From an uncultured Prevotellaceae bacterium (lineage in GTDB: Bacteria > Bacteroidota > Bacteroidia > Bacteroidales > Bacteroidaceae): DNA of 53,790 nt. Numbering within the stretch: the stretch's first letter is position 1; each line of letters opens with the position of its first letter. The notes beneath the pieces were generated by a model. The model searched no databases and was not told where the DNA came from. It saw only the letters and a list, made by a program, of their open reading frames with translations. The stretch covers positions 1 to 53,790 of the forward strand of contig CACYME010000038.1 of assembly GCA_902775475.1 (NCBI GenBank), written 5' to 3'. Both the position numbers and the translations under genes were made by a program. Positions 24,424 to 32,863 of the stretch are shown one piece after another.

Positions 24424-27315
24424 TTATTTTGTAGTTATCACTTTTTTGTCCTTATATATAATAATGTGTGAGCCGCTGGCAGCACGACGGCCACTGAGGT
24501 CGTAGGCCGGGCCTGCCGACTGCGACTCCTGGGCCGTGGCCGCATGGATGGCGGCGGTGCCGGCATTCTGCAGGCTGAAGAACACGTCGTGCAGCGCCTC
24601 GCTGTAGGTCTGCTGCACCAGCAGGTGGGTCTTGCCGTCGGCATCCACCTCGTGCAGCATGTAGTAGCCACGACCGGCCTCGATGCCGTCGCCACCGGCG
24701 TCCTCAAACTCCAGCAAATAGCAGTCGTCGACGCTCAGCGGCAGGTCTACCACCACTTTTTTGCGAGGCTCCTGGTAGGGACCTCCCTGACAGACGATGT
24801 CGCCCGCCGAGTTGACCACGCTCCAGGTGATTTCCTCGGGCTGCTGGTCGGGCATGATGGTCAGCCTAACGGCATTCCTGGCCTGATGGGCATTGGCGAT
24901 GGTCAGCTGCTGATGGATGCTCTCATCTTCGGCATGGCCGTTCAGGTCGGCCATCCACAGCTCCACCTCGTTCTGCCCTGAGTCGCTCAGCGTGAAGTCA
25001 TTGAAGTCGGGAATGCGCAGGGTGGCAATGCCGAGCGGCTCCATGTGTCCTGTCCAGGGGGTGCGCTGCGTCTGTCCGTTGATGCTCACGCAGAGGGTGC
25101 CGCTGGTGAGCGTCTCGCTGCCCGTGTTGCGCACCATGAGGTCGGCCATGAACTGCGCGGTGCAGATGCGGTCGGGGGTGTTCATCACCTTCAGGATCTT
25201 CACGGCTCGCGGACTGCCCGTGGGATAGGGCGTATAGGCGGTGCCCATGATTTGCTTCGTCTCCATGTCCTGCACGAAGGTGACGATGCCCAGCTCCTGC
25301 TCGTTTGTGAAGCCGCTCACGGGCCATGTGTAGTCATATTCGTAGGGCGTCACCTTCGTCAGCTCCTGGGGCAGCTGCTCTCCACTTGCCGAGGGCAGCA
25401 GCTTGCGCATCACGTAGTTCCACGAGCGCTCGCCGTTGGCGGCAGGCTCCTCCCAGTCGATGCGCTCCTCCACCACGGCGGCAAAGAGTCGCAGGTCGCG
25501 GCCATTCATCGAAGCCAGCGGCAGCATGCTCACGTGCAGCTGCAGCTGGGCGTCGTCGGCCGATCGGCTGATGGCAGCCTGCGTCGACAGTTCCACCAAG
25601 GGTTCCACCTGACTAGCACCGTCGACGTAGGCGTCCAGATAGGACTCATAGCCCCATGCTCCCACGTGCTGCCCATCGACGAAGAGGGCCGGCACGCCGG
25701 AGATGCCATAGAAGCCGGCACGGGCCATCACGTCATCGGGATTCGTCAGGTAGAAGGGGTCGCGGGCGGAGGGGAAGTTCCAGTGGTAGGTGATGGCCAC
25801 CATGTCGCCCATGCGGTCGTAGATGGTCTTGTCGAGCGATGGCGAGAAGTCGGCGCAGGGGTCGCAGCTGGTGTTGGTGAACTCCTCGAAGAGCACCAGC
25901 CGCTGGCGGTCGGGGGCTGGCGTCAGCGTCAGGTTGAAGTTCACGATGTGCGAGGCCCCCTCGTAGTCGCCCTGTGCCAGTCGGGTCTGCTTACCGTCGG
26001 CGTCGAGCTGGAACAGCTGGTAGTAGCCGTTGCCGGCAGCGCCCTTGATGCCGTCGCCACCGCTGTCGAGCAGCAGTAGCTGGTAGCAGTCGTCGCTGCG
26101 CAGGTCGAAGTCCTCGGTGAAGAACTTGCGGGCCTCGTGATAGGGTCCGCCCTGCCTGACGATGGTGCCGGCGCTGTTGCGCAGCTCCCAGGTGGTCTCC
26201 TCGGGTTTCTTGTCGGTATAGATTTTCAGGCGCACGCCGTAGGTGGCCTGCACGGAGTTGTCGAACTGCAGGAAGCGCTTGCCCGACGTGGCGGCTGTGG
26301 CGTTGACGTCGGAGAACCACACCTCCACCTGGTTGCGTCCCACGCTGGCGAGCTTGAAGTTGGTGAACCCGCTGAACGTCATGGTGTCGCGCTCCAGATA
26401 GTCGAGGCTGCCCGTCCAGGGATATTGCTCCACAGCGCCGTTCACCTTCACGTTCAGCGTGGCGCTGGTCAGGCGGTTCGCACCGTCGTTGCGCAGGATG
26501 ACCTGCCCGTAGTACTCCGGCTTGCAAATCAGGTCGGGCGTATCGCTGACGCTCAGCAGCGTCAGCTGGTTCTCCTTCTCGGCCACCGGACCGCTGTAGG
26601 CCGTCGCCAGCACCTGGTGGGTCTCCACGTCCTGCAAGAAGGCCACCACGCCGAGCTGCTGCATGTCGTTGATGGCGTCAACGTCCCATTCGCCCTGCCA
26701 GTCGTAGACGGTGCCGGCGCTGAGCGTCTCGCCCGGCACGTGGCCCGTGGCAGGGGTGAGCATGCGGCGCATGGTGTAGTTCAGCTCGGTCTCGCCGTTG
26801 GGATAGGGCGTCGGCGAGACGATGTGCTCCTCGATGGCAGCCACGAAGAGGCGCAGGCTGGGGTTCTCCACGTCGCTCAGCGGGGTAAGCCTCGTCTGCA
26901 CGGTCAGATGGTTGCCCTCCAGCTGCTTCTCCACGTTCAGCGTGTAGCTGGCGGGCTGGCTCATCTGGTAGTCGATGGCAGCGTTCATGTAGGCGAACGA
27001 GCGGTCGAGAATCTCCACGCCGTCGACGAACGTCGTGGGCACCCCCGTCACGTGGTAGAAGTCCACCTTCTGCTGGTGGGCCTCCTGCTGGTAGAGGTAG
27101 AAGGGGTCGGTCCTGTCGGGATAGTTCGAGTGGTACTTAATGGCGATGCAGTCGCCCAGCCGGTAGTAGATGGCTGAGTCGAGCACCGGCGACCAGCTGG
27201 CGCAGGGTCCGCAGCCCACGTTGGTGAACTCTTCTATCAGCACAAGGCGGTGCTGAGCAGACAGCGAAATGCTCAGGCAGCCTATGATGGTCAACAGGGT
27301 AAGAAGTCTCTTCAT
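24424..27315 (-). CDS. Tandem Omp28-type thioredoxin-like secreted protein
   Basis: The ATG at 27315 starts a signal peptide (MKRLLTLLTIIGCLSISLSA); 963 residues. The protein is two copies of one module: a thioredoxin-like Omp28 domain with a CxxC (EEFTNVGCGPCASWSP, then EEFTNTSCDPCADFSP), a beta domain (KILKVMNTPDRIC / LLSVSDTPDLIC) and a segment ending GGDGI. Active-site pairs are CGPC and CDPC; both modules keep the cis-Pro-like VP (VTGVPTTFVDG, ISGVPALFVDG). The tail PAYDLSGRRAASGSHIIIYKDKK resembles the sorting motif. It may be a surface thiol-disulfide or adhesin-like protein; function of Omp28 proteins is not settled. First gene of the operon. Confidence 0.85.
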   Translation of the reverse strand: MKRLLTLLTIIGCLSISLSAQHRLVLIEEFTNVGCGPCASWSPVLDSAIYYRLGDCIAIKYHSNYPDRTDPFYLYQQEAHQQKVDFYHVTGVPTTFVDGVEILDRSFAYMNAAIDYQMSQPASYTLNVEKQLEGNHLTVQTRLTPLSDVENPSLRLFVAAIEEHIVSPTPYPNGETELNYTMRRMLTPATGHVPGETLSAGTVYDWQGEWDVDAINDMQQLGVVAFLQDVETHQVLATAYSGPVAEKENQLTLLSVSDTPDLICKPEYYGQVILRNDGANRLTSATLNVKVNGAVEQYPWTGSLDYLERDTMTFSGFTNFKLASVGRNQVEVWFSDVNATAATSGKRFLQFDNSVQATYGVRLKIYTDKKPEETTWELRNSAGTIVRQGGPYHEARKFFTEDFDLRSDDCYQLLLLDSGGDGIKGAAGNGYYQLFQLDADGKQTRLAQGDYEGASHIVNFNLTLTPAPDRQRLVLFEEFTNTSCDPCADFSPSLDKTIYDRMGDMVAITYHWNFPSARDPFYLTNPDDVMARAGFYGISGVPALFVDGQHVGAWGYESYLDAYVDGASQVEPLVELSTQAAISRSADDAQLQLHVSMLPLASMNGRDLRLFAAVVEERIDWEEPAANGERSWNYVMRKLLPSASGEQLPQELTKVTPYEYDYTWPVSGFTNEQELGIVTFVQDMETKQIMGTAYTPYPTGSPRAVKILKVMNTPDRICTAQFMADLMVRNTGSETLTSGTLCVSINGQTQRTPWTGHMEPLGIATLRIPDFNDFTLSDSGQNEVELWMADLNGHAEDESIHQQLTIANAHQARNAVRLTIMPDQQPEEITWSVVNSAGDIVCQGGPYQEPRKKVVVDLPLSVDDCYLLEFEDAGGDGIEAGRGYYMLHEVDADGKTHLLVQQTYSEALHDVFFSLQNAGTAAIHAATAQESQSAGPAYDLSGRRAASGSHIIIYKDKKVITTK

Positions 27316-27336
27316 TTCTTTGTTACATTTTGATTG

Positions 27337-27366
27337 CAAAAGTACAAAAAAATCTTCAAAAGCAAA
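27337..27366 (-). promoter_or_regulatory. Promoter of the Omp28 operon
   Basis: On the minus strand TTTG (27363-27366) and TACTTTTG (27337-27344) are 18 bases apart, a good -33/-7 pair, 22 bases before the ATG at 27315. Confidence 0.75.
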
Positions 27367-27417
27367 AAAAATGTGCAATTATTTTTACATTTTTACACGT
27401 TCCGAATGTATATTTAG

Positions 27418-27478
27418 CAGCCCCCTGCCCCCACCCCAAGAGAGGGGCTGGGATGGGGCCGATGGAGCCCCATCTTGT
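27418..27478. repeat. GC-rich palindromic mini-element
   Basis: The sequence CAGCCCCCTGCCCCCACCCC followed by AGAGAGGGGCTGGGATGGGG is C-rich then G-rich and self-complementary, like the elements at 5998 and 16838. It abuts copy 3 of the 420-bp element. Confidence 0.6.
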
Positions 27479-27497
27479 GACACCGATTTGCACCGTT

Positions 27498-27856
27498 CTT
27501 TTTTTGAACAATATTGACAAAATGGCCATTTTTGGCCTCCATATTTTGAAAATTCTCCACGAAAAAACTTTTGGACGAAAAAACGCCTGTTTTTTGAGGG
27601 TTTGCTAAATCATTGATTGTCAGTAGGTTGGTTTGATTTTGGCAAAAAAGGGGCTTCGTTTAGAAAAAAAAGTCAACGACTTTTGAAAATTTGGCGTTGA
27701 CTTTTGAAAATTTGGCGTGCTTACAAAAACGCGAAAAGTAGCAAAATTTGAGCGAAAAACGGGCAAAGCCTCCCCAAGGCTCGAAAACGGCCATTTTTCA
27801 CTCCAGAATGCTTCGTCGCCGTGAACAAAATTTTCTGTGAAAAATATTGACATTTT
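27498..27856 (+). repeat. Dispersed AT-rich structured element, copy 3 (about 359 bp, with internal deletion)
   Basis: This copy is near-identical to copy 1 in the same orientation but lacks about 57 bases between GAGCGAAAAACG and GGGCAAAGCC, which removes the TGCACA stem-loop. The other stem has one mismatch (GTCAACGAC / GGCGTTGAC, 27672-27703). A tail repeat of GACATTTT follows at 27850-27878. With the elements at 27418 and 27908 it fills the 674-bp gap between the Omp28 start and the ABC exporter stop. Confidence 0.9.
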
Positions 27857-27907
27857 TGTAAAAATATTTCGACATTTTAGAAAGAATACAGCCCCCGTTC
27901 AGGCGAA

Positions 27908-27952
27908 TTTCCCGTTCAGGCGAATTGCAAATTCGGCTGAACGGGAAAGATA
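27908..27952. terminator. Hairpin downstream of the ABC exporter gene
   Basis: TTTCCCGTTCAGGCGAATT pairs with AAATTCGGCTGAACGGGAAA (two non-pairs, tiny loop) at 27908-27948. It sits about 40 bases after the minus-strand stop at 27990. No T run follows, so termination is uncertain. GTTCAGGCGAATTTCCC also precedes it as a direct partial repeat. Confidence 0.5.
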
Positions 27953-27989
27953 CTACCCCCACAGCAGCCCCCTTCCCGAGCGGTACTCC

Positions 27990-29657
27990 CTACCCGATGG
28001 TGACCACTTGCGAGCAATAGTCGACAGCGGCCTGGCGGTGTGTGACGATGATGACGGTGCGCTGCTGACGGCCCAGGATGTTCTCCAGCACGCGGCGCTC
28101 GGTGTCGGCATCGAGGGCGCTGGTGGCCTCGTCGAGCAGCATGATGTTACCGGGGCGCAAGAGGGCACGGGCGATGGAGAGGCGCTGCGCCTGACCCTCG
28201 CTAAGTCCCCCACCCTGCTCCGAGAACTGGGTGTCGAGGCCATGGGGCAGGGCGTCGACGAAGTCGGCACAGGCCATGCGCAACGCCTCACGCATCTGCT
28301 CGTCGGTGGAGCCGGGGTTGCCTATCTGCAGGTTCTCGCGCAGCGTGCCGCTGAGCAGGGTGTTGCCCTGGGGCACATAGACGAAGTTGCAGCGATGGCG
28401 GGGCGAGAGGTCTTCCTGTCCGTCCTTATTATATATAAAGATGTGGCCCTGCTGGGGTTGCACGAGGGCCAGCAGCAGGCGGATGAGGGTGGTCTTTCCC
28501 GAGCCAGTCTGCCCCATGACGGCGGTGCACGAGGCGGGTCTGAAGTCGAACGAGGCACCGCTCATGGTGGGCTGCTGACCAGGGGCACCGTAGTTGAAGG
28601 TGACATTCTCGAAGCGGATGCCACAGGGGGCGTCCACGTGCTGCGCCTCGCCTTGCTCCTCCTCGGGCTGTGCCTCCAGTTCCATGAGTCGCTCGGTGGC
28701 GGTGAAGACGCTGACGAAGGCGGGTGCCAGTCGGGCAATGTCACGTGCCGGGCCCTGAATGCGATAGACGAGCTGCAGGAAGGCCGTCATGCCACCGAAG
28801 GAGAGCGTGCCGGCGCTGAGGCGGAGCGCTCCCCAGAGGAAGGCCACGAGATAGCCCAGTGCGAAGCCGAAGTTGAGCATGAAGTTGCTGGCCACGCTGA
28901 ACTTGGTGCGGCGGCGCACCCACTGGCGTAGCGTGGTCTGTGCGCGGTCAAGCCGTTGTAGCATCTGCCCCTCGGCCTCCATCGTCTTCACCAGCATACG
29001 GTGCTGCATGGTCTCGGTGAGCAGGCTCTGAATCTCGCTGTCGGTCTGGCGCACCATGCGGCTGTAGCGGCGCATATAGGCAATGTAGATGCGGCTGAGA
29101 AGGGCGAAGGTGGGCAGGATGGCCACGGTGACGCAGGCCAGGAGGACGTCCATCTGGAGCAGGTAGACGAAGGCTCCGATGAACATGGCGAGCGTGCTGA
29201 GCACCGAGGGAAGGGTCTCGGTGAGGAAGGTCACCACCTGGCGTACGTCTTCCTCCAAGCGGTTGATGATGTCGCCGGAGTGCATGGCCTCGCGCCCCTG
29301 CCACTGCTGGCGCAGCAGGCGGGCCACGAGCTGCTGCTGCATGCGGTTCTGCGCCTTCACGCCGAGGATGTTGCGAATCCACACGCGCGAGATGCCCACA
29401 CCGAACTCGGCCAGGAAGATGACGGCCATGAGGCCCACGGCCCAGTAGATGGAGCCCTCGCGGACGTGGGAGGCGGTATCGATGGCGCGCTGCATGGCCC
29501 AGACGGTGAGCAGGCTGAGCACCACGCCGACGAGGCCGATGGCGGCATTGAGGCAGGCCTGCAGGCGGTTGCCGCGCAGGGCACGCCACAGCCAGCGGGC
29601 AATCTCGCCGCTGCCATACTTGCTTTTGGGCAGCTGAAGTAGTTTCCTCAGGTTCAT
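27990..29657 (-). CDS. ABC exporter, fused permease and ATPase
   Basis: This 555-residue half-transporter has about six transmembrane helices in residues 25-310 and a C-terminal ATPase domain. Walker A GQTGSGKTT lies near 385, the signature LSEGQAQR near 485 and Walker B IMLLDEATS near 505, with the switch His in IIVTHR. The 555-residue size and layout match MsbA/MdlB-like lipid, peptide or drug exporters. It would act as a dimer in the inner membrane. Substrate unknown. The frame ends at SQVVTIG, slightly short compared with typical members. Confidence 0.92.
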   Translation of the reverse strand: MNLRKLLQLPKSKYGSGEIARWLWRALRGNRLQACLNAAIGLVGVVLSLLTVWAMQRAIDTASHVREGSIYWAVGLMAVIFLAEFGVGISRVWIRNILGVKAQNRMQQQLVARLLRQQWQGREAMHSGDIINRLEEDVRQVVTFLTETLPSVLSTLAMFIGAFVYLLQMDVLLACVTVAILPTFALLSRIYIAYMRRYSRMVRQTDSEIQSLLTETMQHRMLVKTMEAEGQMLQRLDRAQTTLRQWVRRRTKFSVASNFMLNFGFALGYLVAFLWGALRLSAGTLSFGGMTAFLQLVYRIQGPARDIARLAPAFVSVFTATERLMELEAQPEEEQGEAQHVDAPCGIRFENVTFNYGAPGQQPTMSGASFDFRPASCTAVMGQTGSGKTTLIRLLLALVQPQQGHIFIYNKDGQEDLSPRHRCNFVYVPQGNTLLSGTLRENLQIGNPGSTDEQMREALRMACADFVDALPHGLDTQFSEQGGGLSEGQAQRLSIARALLRPGNIMLLDEATSALDADTERRVLENILGRQQRTVIIVTHRQAAVDYCSQVVTIG

Positions 29658-29693
29658 TCTTTTCTATTCTTTTTCTTCATTCAGGTTATTATA

Positions 29694-29812
29694 AATGAGG
29701 AGCGAGGGATGAGGTATGAGAAATGGATAGCTTCAAGGCGAACATGACACACGCAGAAGCTTCGTTGCAGGTCTATTCATTTCTCATTACTCATTTCTCA
29801 TTCCTCATTTCT
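29694..29812. repeat. Large imperfect inverted repeat built of ATGAG / CTCAT words
   Basis: The left arm (29694-29730, words GATGAGGTATGAGAAATGG) and right arm (29772-29812, words CATTTCTCATTACTCATTTC) are complementary over most of their length, with about 40 bases between them. It lies between the ABC exporter start and the nadK stop and could form a long hairpin in RNA or DNA. Similar word-based repeats are at 49614, 50434 and 51287. Confidence 0.8.
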
Positions 29813-29817
29813 CAGAG

Positions 29818-30711
29818 CTACACTCTCCCGTCGGCGCCCCACATCATCTTCTCGCGCAGGGTGGAGAAATAGCTGGCATCGGATCGCTTCACCACCTTCA
29901 CCGTGTAGGGGGCACGACGGAGGCGCAGCGTGGTGCCCTCGGGCATCTTCGAGCTACGGCCGTCGACGGCCACGAGGAAGGCGTGGCTGCGGCTGCTAAC
30001 GGTGAGCTCCACCTGCGCCATGTCAGGGATGACGATGGGCCGCACGTTGAGCGAGTGAGGGGCCACGGCGGTGAGCAACAGCACGCCCGTGCGGGGCACG
30101 ATGATGGGGCCGCCGTTGCTGAGGGAATAGGCGGTGGAGCCGGTGGGCGTGGAAACGATGAGGCCGTCGGCCTGATAGGTGGTGAGATACTCGCCGTTGA
30201 TGGCAGTGCGGATGCTAATCATCGACGCGCTGTCGCGCTTCAGGATGGCCACGTCGTTCAGCGCGAAAGGATAGTCCTCGAGGGGCTCGCCACGGCTCTC
30301 GACCTGAATGACGGCGCGGTCCTCCACCGAATAATCGCCACGGTAGAGGGCACCGACGGTGTCCTGGAAGCTGCGTGCGCTGACATCAGCCAGGAAGCCC
30401 AGCCGACCCATGTTCACGCCGAGGATGGGCGTGCCCTTGTCGCGCACCTGACTGGCGGTCTTCAGCAGCGTGCCGTCGCCACCCATCGAGATGGCGAAGT
30501 CGGCCTGGAAGTCGGAGCCGCTGAAGGTCTCGGCGGCGTCGGTGTCGATGAGCTCCGAGCAGCGCAGGAAGTCGCAGTACTCCTCCTCGATGAGTATGCG
30601 TGCACCACGCTCATGGAGGCACGTGAGCACCTGCCTGACGGCAGCCGACTTCTCGTACTGGTACAGATTGCCAAAGAGGGCAAAGGTGAGGGTCTTCGTC
30701 GATGTTTCCAT
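29818..30711 (-). CDS. nadK: NAD kinase
   Basis: The start METSTKTLTFALFGN (30711) gives 297 residues, typical for the family. The GGDGT motif (ISMGGDGTLLKTASQ) near residue 75 binds nucleotide and carries the catalytic Asp. The second family block is seen in GLIVSTPTGSTAYSLSNGGP, and VNMGRLGFLADV is also conserved. The enzyme phosphorylates NAD to NADP in the cytoplasm. Upstream is a tRNA gene on the same strand with a terminator between them. Confidence 0.95.
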   Translation of the reverse strand: METSTKTLTFALFGNLYQYEKSAAVRQVLTCLHERGARILIEEEYCDFLRCSELIDTDAAETFSGSDFQADFAISMGGDGTLLKTASQVRDKGTPILGVNMGRLGFLADVSARSFQDTVGALYRGDYSVEDRAVIQVESRGEPLEDYPFALNDVAILKRDSASMISIRTAINGEYLTTYQADGLIVSTPTGSTAYSLSNGGPIIVPRTGVLLLTAVAPHSLNVRPIVIPDMAQVELTVSSRSHAFLVAVDGRSSKMPEGTTLRLRRAPYTVKVVKRSDASYFSTLREKMMWGADGRV

Positions 30712-30726
30712 TTGTCTTGCTTTATA

Positions 30727-30765
30727 CAAAAAGGCGGCTCCACCATGATTGATAGTGGAACCGCC
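30727..30765 (-). terminator. Terminator of the tRNA gene
   Basis: GGCGGTTCCAC and GTGGAGCCGCC (minus strand) pair with one mismatch around a short loop and are followed by TTTTTG. It lies 12 bases after the tRNA 3' end and 16 bases before the nadK start, so nadK transcription must read through or start inside it. Confidence 0.85.
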
Positions 30766-30777
30766 CCAGTGTTTCGG

Positions 30778-30851
30778 TGGGCCATCTAGGGCTTGAACCT
30801 AGGACCTCCAGATTATGAGTCTGTTGCTCTAACCAACTGAGCTAAAAGCCC
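30778..30851 (-). tRNA. tRNA with CAU anticodon (elongator Met or Ile2)
   Basis: The minus strand folds as a tRNA. Acceptor GGGCTTT pairs with ATGGCCC (one T-T and one G-T pair). The D arm is GCTC-AGTTGGTTA-GAGC, the anticodon loop CTCATAA (anticodon CAT), and the T arm CTAGG-TTCAAGC-CCTAG. CCA is not encoded (ACCG follows). A CAU anticodon can be elongator methionine or, if lysidine-modified, isoleucine-2. The initiator is unlikely because the acceptor begins with a paired G1-C72. Confidence 0.92.
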
Positions 30852-30946
30852 AAGCGACCATGAGCTATGGTCTGAAACTGGCTGCAAAGTTACGATTTAT
30901 TCTTCAATTATCCAAATTTTTTAGGTAAAAAGTGAAAAATATGTAG

Positions 30947-30954
30947 TACCTTTG
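30947..30954 (+). promoter_or_regulatory. -7 box immediately before ribF
   Basis: TACCTTTG followed by CA is an exact Bacteroidota -7 element. It ends only 7 bases before the ATG at 30962, so a start about 6 bases downstream would give an almost leaderless mRNA. No clear -33 box; TTTTTT lies at about the right distance. Confidence 0.7.
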
Positions 30955-30961
30955 CACGCAA

Positions 30962-32005
30962 ATGGAAACAATATATTTGACGGACCAGACGCTGGCCACG
31001 GCTGACAGCGCCGTGACCATCGGTTTCTTCGACGGCGTGCACCGCGGACACCGCTATCTGCTGGAGCAGTTGCGCCGCCGGGCCGGGGAGCGCGGACTGA
31101 GGAGCGTGGCCGTGACCTTCGACCGCCATCCGCGGCAGGTGCTGCAGGCCGACTGGCAGCCGCGACTGCTCACCACGCTGGACGAGAAGGAGGCGCTGCT
31201 GGCCGAGACGGGCATCGACCGCCTGGTGGTGCTGCGCTTCGACCGGCAGATGGCCGACCTCACGGCGCTGCAGTTCATGCAGCAGGTGCTACAGCGACAG
31301 ATAGGCACGCGGCTGCTGCTCACGGGCTACGACAACCGCTTCGGCCACCGCACGCCAGAGAGTAGCGAGGGCTACGACGACTACGTGGGCTATGGCCGCG
31401 AGATGGGCATCGACGTGGTGCAGGCCGAGCCACTGCTCATCGACGGCGAGGCGGTCAGCTCGTCAAGGGTGCGACGGCTACTCATCGAGGGACGCGTGGA
31501 CGAGGCAGCGAGCTGTCTCGGCAGGGCCTACGCGCTCGAGGGAACGGTGGGCCACGGCGAGCAGATGGGCCATCGGCTGGGATTCCCCACGGCCAACCTC
31601 ATCCTCGGGACGCGGTCGGACACGGGTGAGATTTTGCCACGGTTGGACACGGTTTTTGACGGAAAGAATGAGGAGCCACGGACGGGCACGGACTTTGACG
31701 GGGAGCGACTGATTCCCCGGAATGGGGTCTATGCGGTGCTGGCGGTCATCAGGCCACGGTCGGCTAATCCCACGATTCTGCCAGGCATGACGAACATCGG
31801 CACACGACCTACCTTCGACGGACACCAGCAGACCATCGAGACGCACATCTTCGGCTTCAACGGCGACCTCTACGGGCAGCCCATCCGCATCGTGTTCCAG
31901 CACCGACTGCGCGACGAACGGCACTTTGACTCCCCTCAGGACCTGGCCCGCCAGATGGAACTCGACGCCCAGCAAGCCCTCCAACTCCTAACTTCTAATT
32001 CCTAA
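30962..32005 (+). CDS. ribF: Bifunctional riboflavin kinase / FAD synthetase
   Basis: This 347-residue protein has the FAD synthetase nucleotidyltransferase domain first (TIGFFDGVHRGHR near 20; LLTGYDNRFGH; VSSSRVRRLL) and the riboflavin kinase domain second (GHRLGFPTANL, then LIPRNGVYAV). It makes FMN then FAD. Between GFPTANL and LIPRNGVYA, which are normally only a few residues apart, lie about 34 extra residues from a repeat insertion (31607-31708). The insertion falls in a loop beside the flavin-binding PTAN motif. It is the first gene of a likely operon with the next two genes (26- and 28-bp gaps). Confidence 0.93.
   Translation: METIYLTDQTLATADSAVTIGFFDGVHRGHRYLLEQLRRRAGERGLRSVAVTFDRHPRQVLQADWQPRLLTTLDEKEALLAETGIDRLVVLRFDRQMADLTALQFMQQVLQRQIGTRLLLTGYDNRFGHRTPESSEGYDDYVGYGREMGIDVVQAEPLLIDGEAVSSSRVRRLLIEGRVDEAASCLGRAYALEGTVGHGEQMGHRLGFPTANLILGTRSDTGEILPRLDTVFDGKNEEPRTGTDFDGERLIPRNGVYAVLAVIRPRSANPTILPGMTNIGTRPTFDGHQQTIETHIFGFNGDLYGQPIRIVFQHRLRDERHFDSPQDLARQMELDAQQALQLLTSNS
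31607..31708. repeat. In-frame repeat insertion in ribF
   Basis: Two 26-bp direct repeats (31637-31662 and 31676-31701; 21 of 26 positions equal; period 39 bp, 13 codons) are built of CCACGG-CACGG-TTTGACGG words. They encode PRLDTVFDG and PRTGTDFDG. Most RibF proteins have no residues here. Confidence 0.8.
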
Positions 32006-32031
32006 CTCCTAACTCAAAAGACTCCTCACTC

Positions 32032-32835
32032 ATGAAACGAGCTCTGCTTTACATCTTTGCTTTCCTGGCCATCCAGTTCTTATCACAGTTCCTGGTGGTG
32101 GCCGCCTACATGCTTGTCTACAACCAGGCCTACGCCGACCTGCCGCCGATATGGAACATCGGCATCATGGTGCTCTTCAGTCTGCTCACCATCGCCGTAT
32201 TCCTGAAGATGGGGTGGTTCAAGGCATCGCGCAGCTACATCCGCTCCCACCCCTGGGACGTGCTGCTGTGGAGCGTGGTGGCCTCGCTGGGCGCCATCGT
32301 TCCCTCGATGGTGCTGCAGGGGTTCATCCCCGAATGGAGCGGCTGGGCCAAGGAATTGGTGGACCAGACGAACGAACAGTTAGAGGGACTGATGAGCGTT
32401 CCGGGCGGCTACATGGTCATCGCCCTGCTGCCGCCGGTGGTGGAGGAGATGGTGTTCCGCGGCTGCGTGCTGAAGAGCCTGCTGCGCTGGAAGCCACAGC
32501 TGAAATGGGGCATGATAGCCCTGTCGGCACTCTTCTTCGCCCTCGTCCACATGAACCCGGCTCAGATGCCCCACGCCTTCCTCATCGGACTGCTGCTCGG
32601 CTGGATGTATGAGCGCACGGGCAGCATCGTGCCCGGCGTGGCCTACCACTGGGCCAACAACACGGCGGCCTACGCCATGTTCCACCTGTGGCACAACCCG
32701 CAGTCGCTCACCGACATCATCGGCCCCAGCACCTTGCGAATGCTGCTGGCACTGCTCTTCTCGCTCTGCATCCTCGTGCCCGCCATCGTGCAGCTGAACT
32801 GGCGGATGAAACGCACCACTGAGCCTCAACAATAG
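32032..32835 (+). CDS. CPBP-family intramembrane metalloprotease (CAAX/Abi type)
   Basis: This 267-residue membrane protein has about seven hydrophobic segments. The family motifs are present: EExxxR (VVEEMVFRGC, near 137), FxxxH (SALFFALVHM, near 165) and HxxxN (YHWANN, near 205). These residues are thought to form a metal-dependent protease site within the membrane. Bacterial members process prenylated proteins or bacteriocin peptides, but the target here is unknown. It follows ribF by 26 bp; the spacer is made of CTAACTTC/CTAACTCC words. Confidence 0.9.
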   Translation: MKRALLYIFAFLAIQFLSQFLVVAAYMLVYNQAYADLPPIWNIGIMVLFSLLTIAVFLKMGWFKASRSYIRSHPWDVLLWSVVASLGAIVPSMVLQGFIPEWSGWAKELVDQTNEQLEGLMSVPGGYMVIALLPPVVEEMVFRGCVLKSLLRWKPQLKWGMIALSALFFALVHMNPAQMPHAFLIGLLLGWMYERTGSIVPGVAYHWANNTAAYAMFHLWHNPQSLTDIIGPSTLRMLLALLFSLCILVPAIVQLNWRMKRTTEPQQ

Positions 32836-32863
32836 CCAACCACACCAAAAACAACAAAAAACA

